Positions 6,049-12,331 of a stretch of DNA of 19,534 nt are shown here, one piece after another. Position 1 is the first letter of the stretch. Each line of letters opens with the position of its first letter. The position numbers were made by a program, and so were the translations under genes. This DNA comes from Massilia sp. (GTDB taxonomy: Bacteria; Pseudomonadota; Gammaproteobacteria; Burkholderiales; Burkholderiaceae_D): NCBI GenBank assembly GCA_028291845.1, contig JAQGNM010000529.1:1-19534 (forward strand). Direction: 5' to 3'. Under the pieces are notes generated by a model. It saw nothing but the letters and a program-made list of their open reading frames with translations, did not search any database and was not told the origin of the DNA.

Positions 6049-6124
6049 TGGTGGCCCGGGGCGGAATCGAACCACCGACACAAGGATTTTCAATCCTCTG
6101 CTCTACCGACTGAGCTACCAGGCC
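6049..6124 (-). tRNA. tRNA-Phe (anticodon GAA)
   Basis: 76 nt with encoded CCA. The acceptor stem GGCCTGG/CCGGGCC pairs fully with one T-G wobble. The D stem is GCTC/GAGC, the anticodon stem GAGGA/TCCTT with loop TTGAAAA (anticodon GAA), and the T stem GGTGG/CCGCC with loop TTCGATT. All conserved positions are present. This is the only copy in the window able to fold as a working tRNA. Five partial or decayed relatives lie in the same orientation. Confidence 0.97.
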
Positions 6125-6134
6125 AAGAGGCGTG

Positions 6135-6162
6135 ATTATAGCTGCGCGAGGGAAAGTCGCAA
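6135..6162 (-). promoter_or_regulatory. Sigma-70 promoter of tRNA-Phe
   Basis: On the minus strand TTGCGA (6162-6157) and a perfect TATAAT (6140-6135) are separated by 16 nt, ending 10 nt before the tRNA 5' end. The position fits a stable-RNA promoter with a very short leader. Confidence 0.75.
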
Positions 6163-6332
6163 AGCCCGCGCACGGCGGGCCGGGGCAAGCTTAATCTGGG
6201 GTGCGCGGCAAACACTTTCTTGCGACTGTTATAGGGAGTCCATCTCAAGCAGATTTTTTTTGGCGGCACGAAAGGCGCGCCCTACTAGTCCCCGCTTTGG
6301 CAGAATGGTGATTCCGGTGGCACGCGAAGCGG
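6163..6332. other. Non-coding stretch between tRNA-Phe and the DUF2905 promoter
   Basis: No gene with a plausible start signal on either strand. An eight-T run at 6252-6259 and a palindromic GGCGCGCC at about 6275-6282 are the only local irregularities. Confidence 0.4.
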
Positions 6333-6362
6333 TTGCGTCAGCTGCGTTGGCCACCGGATAAT
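6333..6362 (+). promoter_or_regulatory. Possible sigma-70 promoter for the DUF2905 gene
   Basis: TTGCGT (6333-6338), an 18-nt spacer and GATAAT (6357-6362). It is about 110 nt upstream of the chosen GTG start, with a 27-codon open frame (6394-6477) in between. Confidence 0.45.
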
Positions 6363-6393
6363 TCCCGCAGTGAGGATCAACCAAAGATGCGCC

Positions 6394-6477
6394 ATGACGA
6401 ACGAACAGAACGACACGCAGGCGCCGCGGTCGGACCAGATTGCGCCGCCGGGCAAGGGCAGCGCGCCAGGGCGGTGA
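6394..6477 (+). CDS. Possible 27-residue leader ORF
   Basis: An ATG opens 27 codons (MTNEQNDTQAPRSDQIAPPG, then a Gly/Pro-rich end) whose TGA overlaps the presumed ribosome binding site of the DUF2905 gene. The overlap would couple the two. No strong Shine-Dalgarno sequence precedes it and I do not recognise the peptide, so it may be chance. Confidence 0.25.
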   Translation: MTNEQNDTQAPRSDQIAPPGKGSAPGR

Positions 6478-6481
6478 TCCA

Positions 6482-6682
6482 GTGCAGCGCCTGTTGATTG
6501 TTGTCGGCGCCGCGCTGGTGGTGGCGGGCCTGGCGTGGCCGTGGCTGCGCCGGCTGCCGCTCGGGCGCCTGCCTGGCGATATCCATGTGGTGAGGGAGGA
6601 GTTCAGCTTCCACTTCCCGATCGTCACCTGCCTCGCCGTGTCGGCGCTGGTGTCGCTGCTGGTCTGGCTGTTGCGGCGCTAG
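6482..6682 (+). CDS. DUF2905 family small membrane protein
   Basis: 66 residues from a GTG start, an inner-membrane protein of unknown role. It matches the family pattern: a first helix (about 3-22), the conserved LGRLPGDI block at 27-34, the FSFHFPIVTC block at 41-50 and a second helix (50-64) ending in Arg-Arg. The GTG at 6482 is preferred because DUF2905 proteins begin at this point and GGTGAT lies upstream. An earlier ATG at 6440 would add an Arg-rich, unconserved leader. It converges with the flavoenzyme gene to its right. Confidence 0.88.
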   Translation: MQRLLIVVGAALVVAGLAWPWLRRLPLGRLPGDIHVVREEFSFHFPIVTCLAVSALVSLLVWLLRR

Positions 6683-6704
6683 GCGCTGAGCGCGCACGGC
6701 GCCT
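6681..6704. terminator. Weak hairpin between convergent genes
   Basis: AGGCGC (6681-6686) and GCGCCT (6699-6704) can pair around a 12-nt GC-rich loop, between the DUF2905 stop and the flavoenzyme stop. There is no T tract, so any terminator activity is uncertain. Confidence 0.3.
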
Positions 6705-6714
6705 GCGCGGTCCG

Positions 6715-8127
6715 CTACAGTATCTTCCCTGGGTTCATGATTCCCTTGGGATCGAAGGTACGCTTCAGGTCCTCCATCATGCGTATTTCCAGCGCTGACT
6801 TGTAGGCGCGCAGGTGTTTGCGCTTGAGCTGGCCGATCCCGTGCTCGGCGCTGAAGCTGCCGTCTTGCCGCGCGACTTCATCGAGGATGATGTCGGTCAC
6901 CGCATCGCCGCAGCTGGTGAAGTAATCCGGCGCCGCGTCGCGCGGGCGCGAGACGTTGTAGTGCAGGTTGCCGTCGCCGAGGTGGCCGAACACGAACAGC
7001 CGCAAGTCTGGAAACTGGGCGAACAGGCGCTGGCGCGCGGCCTCGATGAAGGCGGGGATCCGTTCGATCGGCAAGGACACGTCGTGCTTCAGGTGGGGGC
7101 CGTCGACGCGCTGGGCCTCGGAAATATCTTCCCGCAGTTGCCACAGCGCGCAGGCCTGGGCCAGCGAACTGGCCACCGCGACGTCGCTGCAGCATTCGCG
7201 TTCGAGGGCATCGCCCAGCGCATTCTCCAGCAGTTCGTGCAAGACTTCCGCTTCGCCGCTGTCGCCCAGTTCGACCAGCACATAGCCGGCGTGCGGCTCG
7301 GCGAACGGGCGCCGAAGGCTTGGCGTGACGCCCAGCACCAATTCGAGGCAGTCGCCGGAGAAATATTCGAAGGCATCGATGCGCCCGGCGCAACGTTCGA
7401 ACATGATCGAGAACAGGTCCAGCGCGTGCTGCGGCGTGTCGATGGCGACCAGGGCCACGGCGCGCGACTTGGTGGCGGGGAAGATGCGCAGCGCGGCCGC
7501 GGTGATGATGCCGAGCGTCCCTTCCGAGCCAAGGAACAGCTGCTTGAGGTCGTAGCCGGTGTTGTCCTTGCGCAGGGTACGCAAGCCGTTCCAGATTTCG
7601 CCGGAGGGCAGCACCACTTCCAGCCCCAGCACCAGATCGCGCACCATGCCGTAGCGAACGACGTTGACACCACCGGCGTTGGTGGCGAGGTTGCCGCCGA
7701 TCTGGCAAGAGTCCTCCGCCGCCAGGCTCAGCGGGAACAGCCGGCCGTGCTCCTCGGCGGCGCGCTGCAGGTCGCCCAGGATGCAGCCGGCCTGCACCAC
7801 CATCGTATTGGCGACCGGATCGACGCTGACGATGGCATTCATCCGGTCCAGGCTCAGCACCACATTGAGCGGATTCTGGTCCGGCGTGGCGGCGCCGCAC
7901 AGGCCGGTATTGCCGCCGCGCGGCACCACCGGGACACCGTGCGCCGCGCACAGCGCGACGCAGGCGGCAACGTCCTCGGTCGTGCGCGGGCGCACCACCG
8001 CCGCGGCCTGGCCATGGTACATGCCGCGCCAGTCGGTGGTCCAGGCGACGAGGTCGGACGGCGCCGTGACGACGCAGTCCGCGCCTAGCTTGTCCAGCAA
8101 CAGTTGTTGTAACTCATTTGCGTTCAA
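6715..8127 (-). CDS. FAD-binding oxidoreductase, GlcD / D-2-hydroxyacid dehydrogenase type
   Basis: 470 residues, the normal length for the family. It oxidises a 2-hydroxyacid (D-lactate, glycolate, D-2-hydroxyglutarate in relatives) to the 2-oxoacid with FAD. The PCMH-type FAD domain shows PRGGNTGL (69-76), GGNLATNAGG (144-153) and LFLGSEGTLGIIT (197-209). The C-terminal domain has GHLGDGNLH (381-389, the His residues being the usual metal ligands), AEHGIGQLK (428-436) and the terminal DPKGIMNPGKIL. The start is a TTG at 8127 with GAGGGAA at a suitable distance. The open frame continues to 8460, but that part is the aldehyde dehydrogenase gene read in another frame. It lies 28 nt after that gene's stop, so the two form one operon. 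Exact substrate not determinable here. Confidence 0.9.
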   Translation of the reverse strand: MNANELQQLLLDKLGADCVVTAPSDLVAWTTDWRGMYHGQAAAVVRPRTTEDVAACVALCAAHGVPVVPRGGNTGLCGAATPDQNPLNVVLSLDRMNAIVSVDPVANTMVVQAGCILGDLQRAAEEHGRLFPLSLAAEDSCQIGGNLATNAGGVNVVRYGMVRDLVLGLEVVLPSGEIWNGLRTLRKDNTGYDLKQLFLGSEGTLGIITAAALRIFPATKSRAVALVAIDTPQHALDLFSIMFERCAGRIDAFEYFSGDCLELVLGVTPSLRRPFAEPHAGYVLVELGDSGEAEVLHELLENALGDALERECCSDVAVASSLAQACALWQLREDISEAQRVDGPHLKHDVSLPIERIPAFIEAARQRLFAQFPDLRLFVFGHLGDGNLHYNVSRPRDAAPDYFTSCGDAVTDIILDEVARQDGSFSAEHGIGQLKRKHLRAYKSALEIRMMEDLKRTFDPKGIMNPGKIL

Positions 8128-8155
8128 TTTGCGTTCCCTCGATACCAATCTGGCG

Positions 8156-9631
8156 CTAGCGCCCCGTTGCACCCATGCCGCCCATGCACACATACTTGAT
8201 GACCTGGTACTCGTCCAGCCCGTAGCGCGAGCCCTCGCGGCCGTAGCCCGATTCCTTGACGCCGCCGAACGGCGCCACTTCGGTCGCGATGATCGCTTCG
8301 TTGACCCCGACCATGCCGACGTCGAGCGCTTCCGACACGCGCCAGATACGCGCCATGTCCTGCGAATAAAAATAGGCGGCCAGTCCGAACCGGGTGTCGT
8401 TCGCCAGCGCCACCGCCTCGGCCTCGGTGTCGAAACGGAACAGCGGCGCCAGCGGGCCAAAGGTTTCTTCGCGCGCCACTTTCATCGCCACGGTGACGTT
8501 GCTGATGACGGTCGGCTCGAAGAAGTTCACGCCTGCCGCCGAACGCTTGCCACCGATTAACAGCGTGCCGCCTTGTTCGAGCGCGTCGCGGACGTGCTCT
8601 TCGACTTTGGCGACCGCACGTTCGTTGATCAGCGGGCCCTGGTCGACGTCGATCGCGGCGGCCGGGCCAACCCGCAGCCTGGCCACGGCGGCGGTGAGCC
8701 TGCGTGCGAACTCGTCGTACACCCCCGACTGCACCAGGATGCGGTTCGCGCACACACAGGTCTGGCCGCTGTTGCGGTACTTGGAGGCCATCACACCCAG
8801 CACCGCGAGGTCGAGGTCGGCGTCATCGAAGACAATGAACGGCGCGTTGCCGCCCAGTTCCAGCGACAATTTTTTCAGCGTATCGGCACTGGCACGCGCC
8901 AGTTTCTTGCCCACTTCGGTGGAGCCGGTGAAGGTCATCTTGCGCACCCGATCGTCCTGCAGCCAGGCATCGGCGACCTCGGGCGTACGCTGGCGCGACG
9001 CGGTCACCACATTGATCGCACCCGCCGGCACGCCGGCCTGTTCGGCCAGCTTGACGATCGCCAGCGCCGACAGCGGGGTGTCCTCGGACGGCTTGGCGAC
9101 GATGGTACAGCCGGCCGCCAGCGCCGGTGCGATCTTGCGGGCTAACATCGCGATCGGAAAATTCCATGGCGTGATGGCGGCGACCACGCCGATCGGCTCC
9201 TTGGTGACCAGTAATTTGCGCCCGCGCACGGTCTCGGGAACGATGTCGCCGTAGCTGCGCTTGCCTTCCTCGGCAAACCACTCCACGTAGGCGGCGCCGA
9301 ACGCGACTTCGCCACGGCTCTCGGCCAGCGGTTTTCCTTGTTCGAGCGAGATCAGGCTCGCCAGGTCCTCCTGGTTGGCCATGATCAATTGGAACCACTT
9401 GTTGAGGATCGCGGCGCGCTCCTTGGCCAGCAGCGCGCGCCACGCCGGCAATGCGGCATGGGCGTGATCGACCGCCGCCACCGCTTCGGCGGCGCCGCAG
9501 TCGGGAACCGTGGCAAGACGCTGCCCGGTGGCGGGGTTGTCGACATCAAATGTCCGGCCCGCAGGCTGGTCAACCCATGCGCCGCCAATAAAGGCTTGCT
9601 GCAGCAGGAGGTGGGGATTGTGAAGTTCCAT
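8156..9631 (-). CDS. NAD(P)-dependent aldehyde dehydrogenase, succinate-semialdehyde dehydrogenase type
   Basis: 491 residues, complete. Catalytic features: ITPWNFP with N157, K180 in VAKPSEDTP, FTGSTEVGK (234-242), general base E258 in LELGG, and nucleophile C292 in NSGQTCVCANR. The NSGQTCVCANR pattern and the overall sequence are typical of GabD-like succinate-semialdehyde dehydrogenases, although many relatives act on other aldehydes. First gene of the minus-strand operon. Its promoter at 9674-9703 has a GTCTTCTGA operator in the spacer. The ATG lacks a clear Shine-Dalgarno sequence (the leader reads CCTCCG where GGAGG would be expected), so translation may be weak or the start could be revised. 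It would carry out the last step of the proposed 2-oxoacid decarboxylation route. Confidence 0.9.
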   Translation of the reverse strand: MELHNPHLLLQQAFIGGAWVDQPAGRTFDVDNPATGQRLATVPDCGAAEAVAAVDHAHAALPAWRALLAKERAAILNKWFQLIMANQEDLASLISLEQGKPLAESRGEVAFGAAYVEWFAEEGKRSYGDIVPETVRGRKLLVTKEPIGVVAAITPWNFPIAMLARKIAPALAAGCTIVAKPSEDTPLSALAIVKLAEQAGVPAGAINVVTASRQRTPEVADAWLQDDRVRKMTFTGSTEVGKKLARASADTLKKLSLELGGNAPFIVFDDADLDLAVLGVMASKYRNSGQTCVCANRILVQSGVYDEFARRLTAAVARLRVGPAAAIDVDQGPLINERAVAKVEEHVRDALEQGGTLLIGGKRSAAGVNFFEPTVISNVTVAMKVAREETFGPLAPLFRFDTEAEAVALANDTRFGLAAYFYSQDMARIWRVSEALDVGMVGVNEAIIATEVAPFGGVKESGYGREGSRYGLDEYQVIKYVCMGGMGATGR

Positions 9632-9673
9632 CGGGCGGAGGTTCTTTGTTGGCTGATGTTAATGATTAAAACC

Positions 9674-9703
9674 ATCTTATCAGGTCTTCTGAAAACCAGT
9701 CAA
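9674..9703 (-). promoter_or_regulatory. Promoter of the aldehyde dehydrogenase-flavoenzyme operon
   Basis: On the minus strand TTGACT (9703-9698), an 18-nt spacer and TAAGAT (9679-9674). The predicted start is near 9667, about 35 nt before the ATG. Confidence 0.65.
9684..9698 (+). promoter_or_regulatory. Predicted GntR operator 1
   Basis: GTCTTCTGAAAACCA shares its first nine bases exactly with the two sites in the gntR/oxidoreductase intergenic region, and ACCA with the second. It fills the spacer between -35 and -10, so a bound repressor would block RNA polymerase. The surrounding TTATCAG-GTCTT-CTGAAAA is an imperfect inverted repeat. Confidence 0.6.
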
Positions 9704-9928
9704 GAACATCAAGGGACCGGCCGAGGTGTTGTATATCTGTCGTGCGGAAAGGGGAGGCGGCGCAACAAGCGCTGAAAGGCGGCGAATGGTGACGCGGGAG
9801 GTAGGACCGGCGCTGGGTGACTGCTCTGCGCAGGTCGAGAAAGGAGCGGGGAGGGCGCGCGGCGCGGCCGCGATTGCGAACGCACGCGTACTTAGGCCGG
9901 CCGCTTGGTAACAGCCGGCGGTGGAGCT
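9704..9928. other. Non-coding stretch after the GntR gene
   Basis: GC-rich and without a credible gene. GCCGGC occurs twice about 12 nt apart just beyond the regulator's stop codon and could fold, but no T tract follows. Open frames here lack start signals. Confidence 0.35.
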
Positions 9929-10645
9929 TCAGTCCGGGCCGGCGTCGAATCCCAGGCGCCGGCTGGCGCTGCGCAGGTGATCGGACATGGCGGCCCGGGC
10001 GGCATCGGGATCGTGCCTGACAATCGCCTGGTAGATGGCGCGGTGCTCGTCATGGGCTTCCTGGCTGACACCGGCCATTGCCGAGTTAGAACGCGCGGCG
10101 GCGATACTGGTCGAGATCTTCCCGGACAAGAAGGCAAAGAAATCGCGGAACAAGTCGTTGCCGGTCATTTCGGTGATCAATTCGTGGAATTTCTTGTCGG
10201 CCGCGAAACCGTCGGTGCCTTGCTCGACCGCGGCGCCCATCTCCTCGAGCGCGCTGTGTAACTGCTGCACATGCTCGTCGGTGGCGCGCAGCGCGGCCAG
10301 CCGCGCCGCGCCTTCCTCGAACACCTGGCGCAGTTCGAATACGCGGCGCAGCACATTGCCGTCGCCGGTGTCCTCCTCGAGCCGGAACGAGCGCGGCTTG
10401 TCGGTGCCGGTCACGAACGCACCGGCACCCTGCACGGTATCGATGATGCCATCGTGCCGCAGGCGCGACATGGCCTCGCGGATCACGGCCAGGCTGACGT
10501 TGAACATCGACGCCAGTTCCGACCCCGTCGGCAGCCGGTCGCCCGGCTTGAACTCGCCGCTGGCGAGGCGCTGCCTTAGCGCATCGGCAACTTCGTCCGG
10601 CAGCGACGGCTTGCGCGCTACCGGTTTCAGATTAAGTTTTTGCAT
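9929..10645 (-). CDS. GntR family transcriptional regulator, FadR/FCD subfamily
   Basis: 238 residues. The N-terminal winged helix-turn-helix (about 12-80) contains the GntR signature GDRLPTGSELASMFNVS followed by VIREAMSRL. The C-terminal all-helical FCD ligand domain (about 98-225) keeps the probable metal site D150, H154, H201 and H223, which in this family binds a carboxylate-bearing effector through a metal ion. It lies between the two catabolic operons, transcribed divergently from the oxidoreductase operon. Three GTCTTCTGA sites in the two control regions are the likely operators. I infer a repressor released by the imported acid or a pathway intermediate. The leader carries a tandem 13-bp repeat and only a weak ribosome binding site. 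Confidence 0.92.
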   Translation of the reverse strand: MQKLNLKPVARKPSLPDEVADALRQRLASGEFKPGDRLPTGSELASMFNVSLAVIREAMSRLRHDGIIDTVQGAGAFVTGTDKPRSFRLEEDTGDGNVLRRVFELRQVFEEGAARLAALRATDEHVQQLHSALEEMGAAVEQGTDGFAADKKFHELITEMTGNDLFRDFFAFLSGKISTSIAAARSNSAMAGVSQEAHDEHRAIYQAIVRHDPDAARAAMSDHLRSASRRLGFDAGPD

Positions 10646-10647
10646 AA

Positions 10648-10673
10648 TGAGCTTTCACTCTGAGCTTTCACTC
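10648..10673. repeat. Tandem 13-bp duplication in the gntR leader
   Basis: TGAGCTTTCACTC occurs twice head to tail (10648-10660 and 10661-10673), 3 nt upstream of the gntR start codon. On the transcribed strand each unit contains GAAAGCTCA. The duplication therefore doubles whatever weak ribosome binding element is present and could have arisen by slippage. Confidence 0.8.
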
Positions 10674-10748
10674 TGTCATTTTTTCGGTTTCTATCCGCCG
10701 GCTATGTCAGCTGGCGCGTTGAACCCGGTCTCCAAAACAATGCTTCTA

Positions 10749-10768
10749 GTCTTCTGATAACCATCAGA
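10749..10768 (+). promoter_or_regulatory. Predicted GntR operator 2
   Basis: GTCTTCTGATAACCA (10749-10763) extends into a perfect inverted repeat TCTGAT-AACC-ATCAGA (10753-10768). It ends 11 nt upstream of the -35 hexamer of the plus-strand operon. Confidence 0.6.
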
Positions 10769-10779
10769 GCAGATTATTG

Positions 10780-10808
10780 TTGTCAGCTGAAAATCGGCGT
10801 GCTACGAT
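10780..10808 (+). promoter_or_regulatory. Promoter of the oxidoreductase-ThDP enzyme-ABC operon
   Basis: TTGTCA (10780-10785), a 17-nt spacer and TACGAT (10803-10808). The predicted start is near 10815, leaving a leader of about 150 nt before the ATG at 10968. GntR sites lie on both sides. Confidence 0.6.
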
Positions 10809-10814
10809 TTCCCC

Positions 10815-10828
10815 GGTCATCAGAAGAC
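10815..10828 (-). promoter_or_regulatory. Predicted GntR operator 3
   Basis: Read on the minus strand, GTCTTCTGATGACC carries the same 9-mer as operators 1 and 2. It overlaps the predicted transcription start of the plus-strand operon, so binding here would block initiation or escape. Together with operator 2 it brackets the promoter, 60 to 80 bp apart. Confidence 0.55.
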
Positions 10829-10967
10829 ATTATAACCGTATGACCGTGTTGTGCAGCAGTCAACGCCAGTGTAAATCAAGCGCCGGTCCCTGCCTGCCGG
10901 TCACAGAACGCCTGGCACGGCGCCGCCGACGAGCGGCCCGGCCTAACCCAGATTTGGAGACGAACCG

Positions 10968-12305
10968 ATGTCAGTGAAGGTTATTCATGAAGCGCCCCGC
11001 GATGTTCCTTGTATTGCCGAGCCGGATGTACTGGTTGTCGGCGGCGGGGCGGCGGGCATCGCCGCGGCCTGCGCGGCGGCGCGCGGCGGCGCCAAAACGC
11101 TGCTGATCGAGCGCTACGGTTTTCTTGGCGGCACCTTCACCGCCGTCACGCTGGGCGGCATCTGCGGCACCCACATGATCGTCGACGACCAGCACCTCGA
11201 GCGCGTGGTCGGCGGCCTGTACCTGGAACTGGAGGCGCGCCTGATCAAGCGCGACGGCTTCCTGCAACCTCTGCGCCACGGCAAGATCGTCGGCTCGCCA
11301 TACGACTCCGAATCGTTCAAGATGGTCGCCGACGACATGATGGCAGCCTACGGGGTGACGGTCCTGCATCACACCTACGCGGTCGCCGTGCAGGCCGAAA
11401 ACGGCCGCGTGCAAGCGGTCATCGTCGAATCGAAGGGCGGGCGCGGCGCGATCGTGCCGCGGGTGGTGATCGACACCACCGGCGATGGCGACATCGCCGC
11501 ACGTGCCGGGGCGGGCTACGACGCCATCGAAGGCGGCGAGCGCCAGTTCGGCTCGACCATGTTCCGCTTCACCAACGTCGATGTGGCCCGCGCCAAGGCC
11601 TTGTCGCGCCCGCAAATGCGCGAAATCCTCGAAGGCGCCGTCAACGACGGCTACTCCCTGCCGCGCACCACCATCGGCGTGCACATCAACCCGGTCGACA
11701 ACATCACCCACGTCAACGTCACCAAACTCGGCGACAGCGAAGGGCGGCCGTTCAACCTGATGGATCCGGAACAGCTGTCGGAAGCCGAGCGCACCGGCCG
11801 CCGCCAGGTCGCGCTGTATGAAGAAGTGTTCCGCAAATACATGCCGGGCTACGAGAAAGCGCGCGTGGTCGATATCGGCGCGGTGGTCGGCATCCGCGAA
11901 GGGCGCCGCGTGCACGGCGACCAGACGCTGCAAGAATCGGATGTGCGCAACTGCGTGAAACCGGCCGACCGCATCGCGGTGACCTCGTGGGCGCTGGAGA
12001 AGCACGGCGCCGGCCGCGACACGATCTGGGACTTCCTGCCTGATGGCGAGTGGTACGGCATTCCCTACGGCTGCCTGCTGGTGAAAGGGTTCGACAACCT
12101 GGTGGTGGCCGGCCGCAACCTGTCGGCATCGCACATGGCGCAGGCCTCGGCCCGTATCGGCGGCGCCTGCCTGGCGATGGGCGAAGCGATCGGCACCGCC
12201 GCGGCCATGTCGCTCTCGCTCGACGCCACCCCGCGCGCGCTGGCGGTGCCGACCTTGCAGGCGCGGCTCGAGCGCGAAGGCGCGATCCTGACCCCTGGCG
12301 CCTGA
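10968..12305 (+). CDS. FAD-dependent oxidoreductase (FAD_oxidored, Pfam PF12831-like)
   Basis: 445 residues. The N-terminal Rossmann FAD site is LVVGGGAAGIAAACAAARGG (22-41), with the ribose-binding acidic residue E48. Next comes the family's FLGGTFTAVTLGG segment and an internal VIDTTGDGDIAARAG. The C-terminal FAD element is VAGRNLSASHMAQASARIGG. It is soluble with no signal peptide. Substrates are unknown for most of the family. First gene of the plus-strand operon. The ATG has TTGGAGA about 8 nt upstream. The long leader holds operator 3 at its start. In context it probably oxidises or activates the imported compound before the ThDP-dependent step. That role is inference. Confidence 0.87.
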   Translation: MSVKVIHEAPRDVPCIAEPDVLVVGGGAAGIAAACAAARGGAKTLLIERYGFLGGTFTAVTLGGICGTHMIVDDQHLERVVGGLYLELEARLIKRDGFLQPLRHGKIVGSPYDSESFKMVADDMMAAYGVTVLHHTYAVAVQAENGRVQAVIVESKGGRGAIVPRVVIDTTGDGDIAARAGAGYDAIEGGERQFGSTMFRFTNVDVARAKALSRPQMREILEGAVNDGYSLPRTTIGVHINPVDNITHVNVTKLGDSEGRPFNLMDPEQLSEAERTGRRQVALYEEVFRKYMPGYEKARVVDIGAVVGIREGRRVHGDQTLQESDVRNCVKPADRIAVTSWALEKHGAGRDTIWDFLPDGEWYGIPYGCLLVKGFDNLVVAGRNLSASHMAQASARIGGACLAMGEAIGTAAAMSLSLDATPRALAVPTLQARLEREGAILTPGA

Positions 12306-12331
12306 CCCGCCCCCTCAACGGATAACTCACC

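Noticed and set aside
1107..6124. CRISPR-like array of repeats
   Set aside because: The repeated units are tRNA-Phe ends at irregular spacings of 0.3-2.4 kb, with genes between them. There are no short regular spacers and no cas genes.
6814..8088. 424-codon plus-strand open frame
   Set aside because: Antisense shadow of the GlcD-type flavoenzyme, which has full-length family motifs.
8128..8460. N-terminal extension of the GlcD-type flavoenzyme to 8460
   Set aside because: The extra 111 codons are the aldehyde dehydrogenase gene in another frame and are Arg/Trp-rich nonsense. The TTG at 8127 has a ribosome binding site and gives the family's usual length.
10815..10845. Inverted repeat GGTCAT ... 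ATGACC
   Set aside because: Six-base arms with a 19-nt gap. The left arm is already explained by operator 3, so a separate site is not claimed.
10971..12134. 387-codon minus-strand open frame
   Set aside because: Antisense shadow of the FAD-dependent oxidoreductase. Low-complexity His/Ala/Asp composition.
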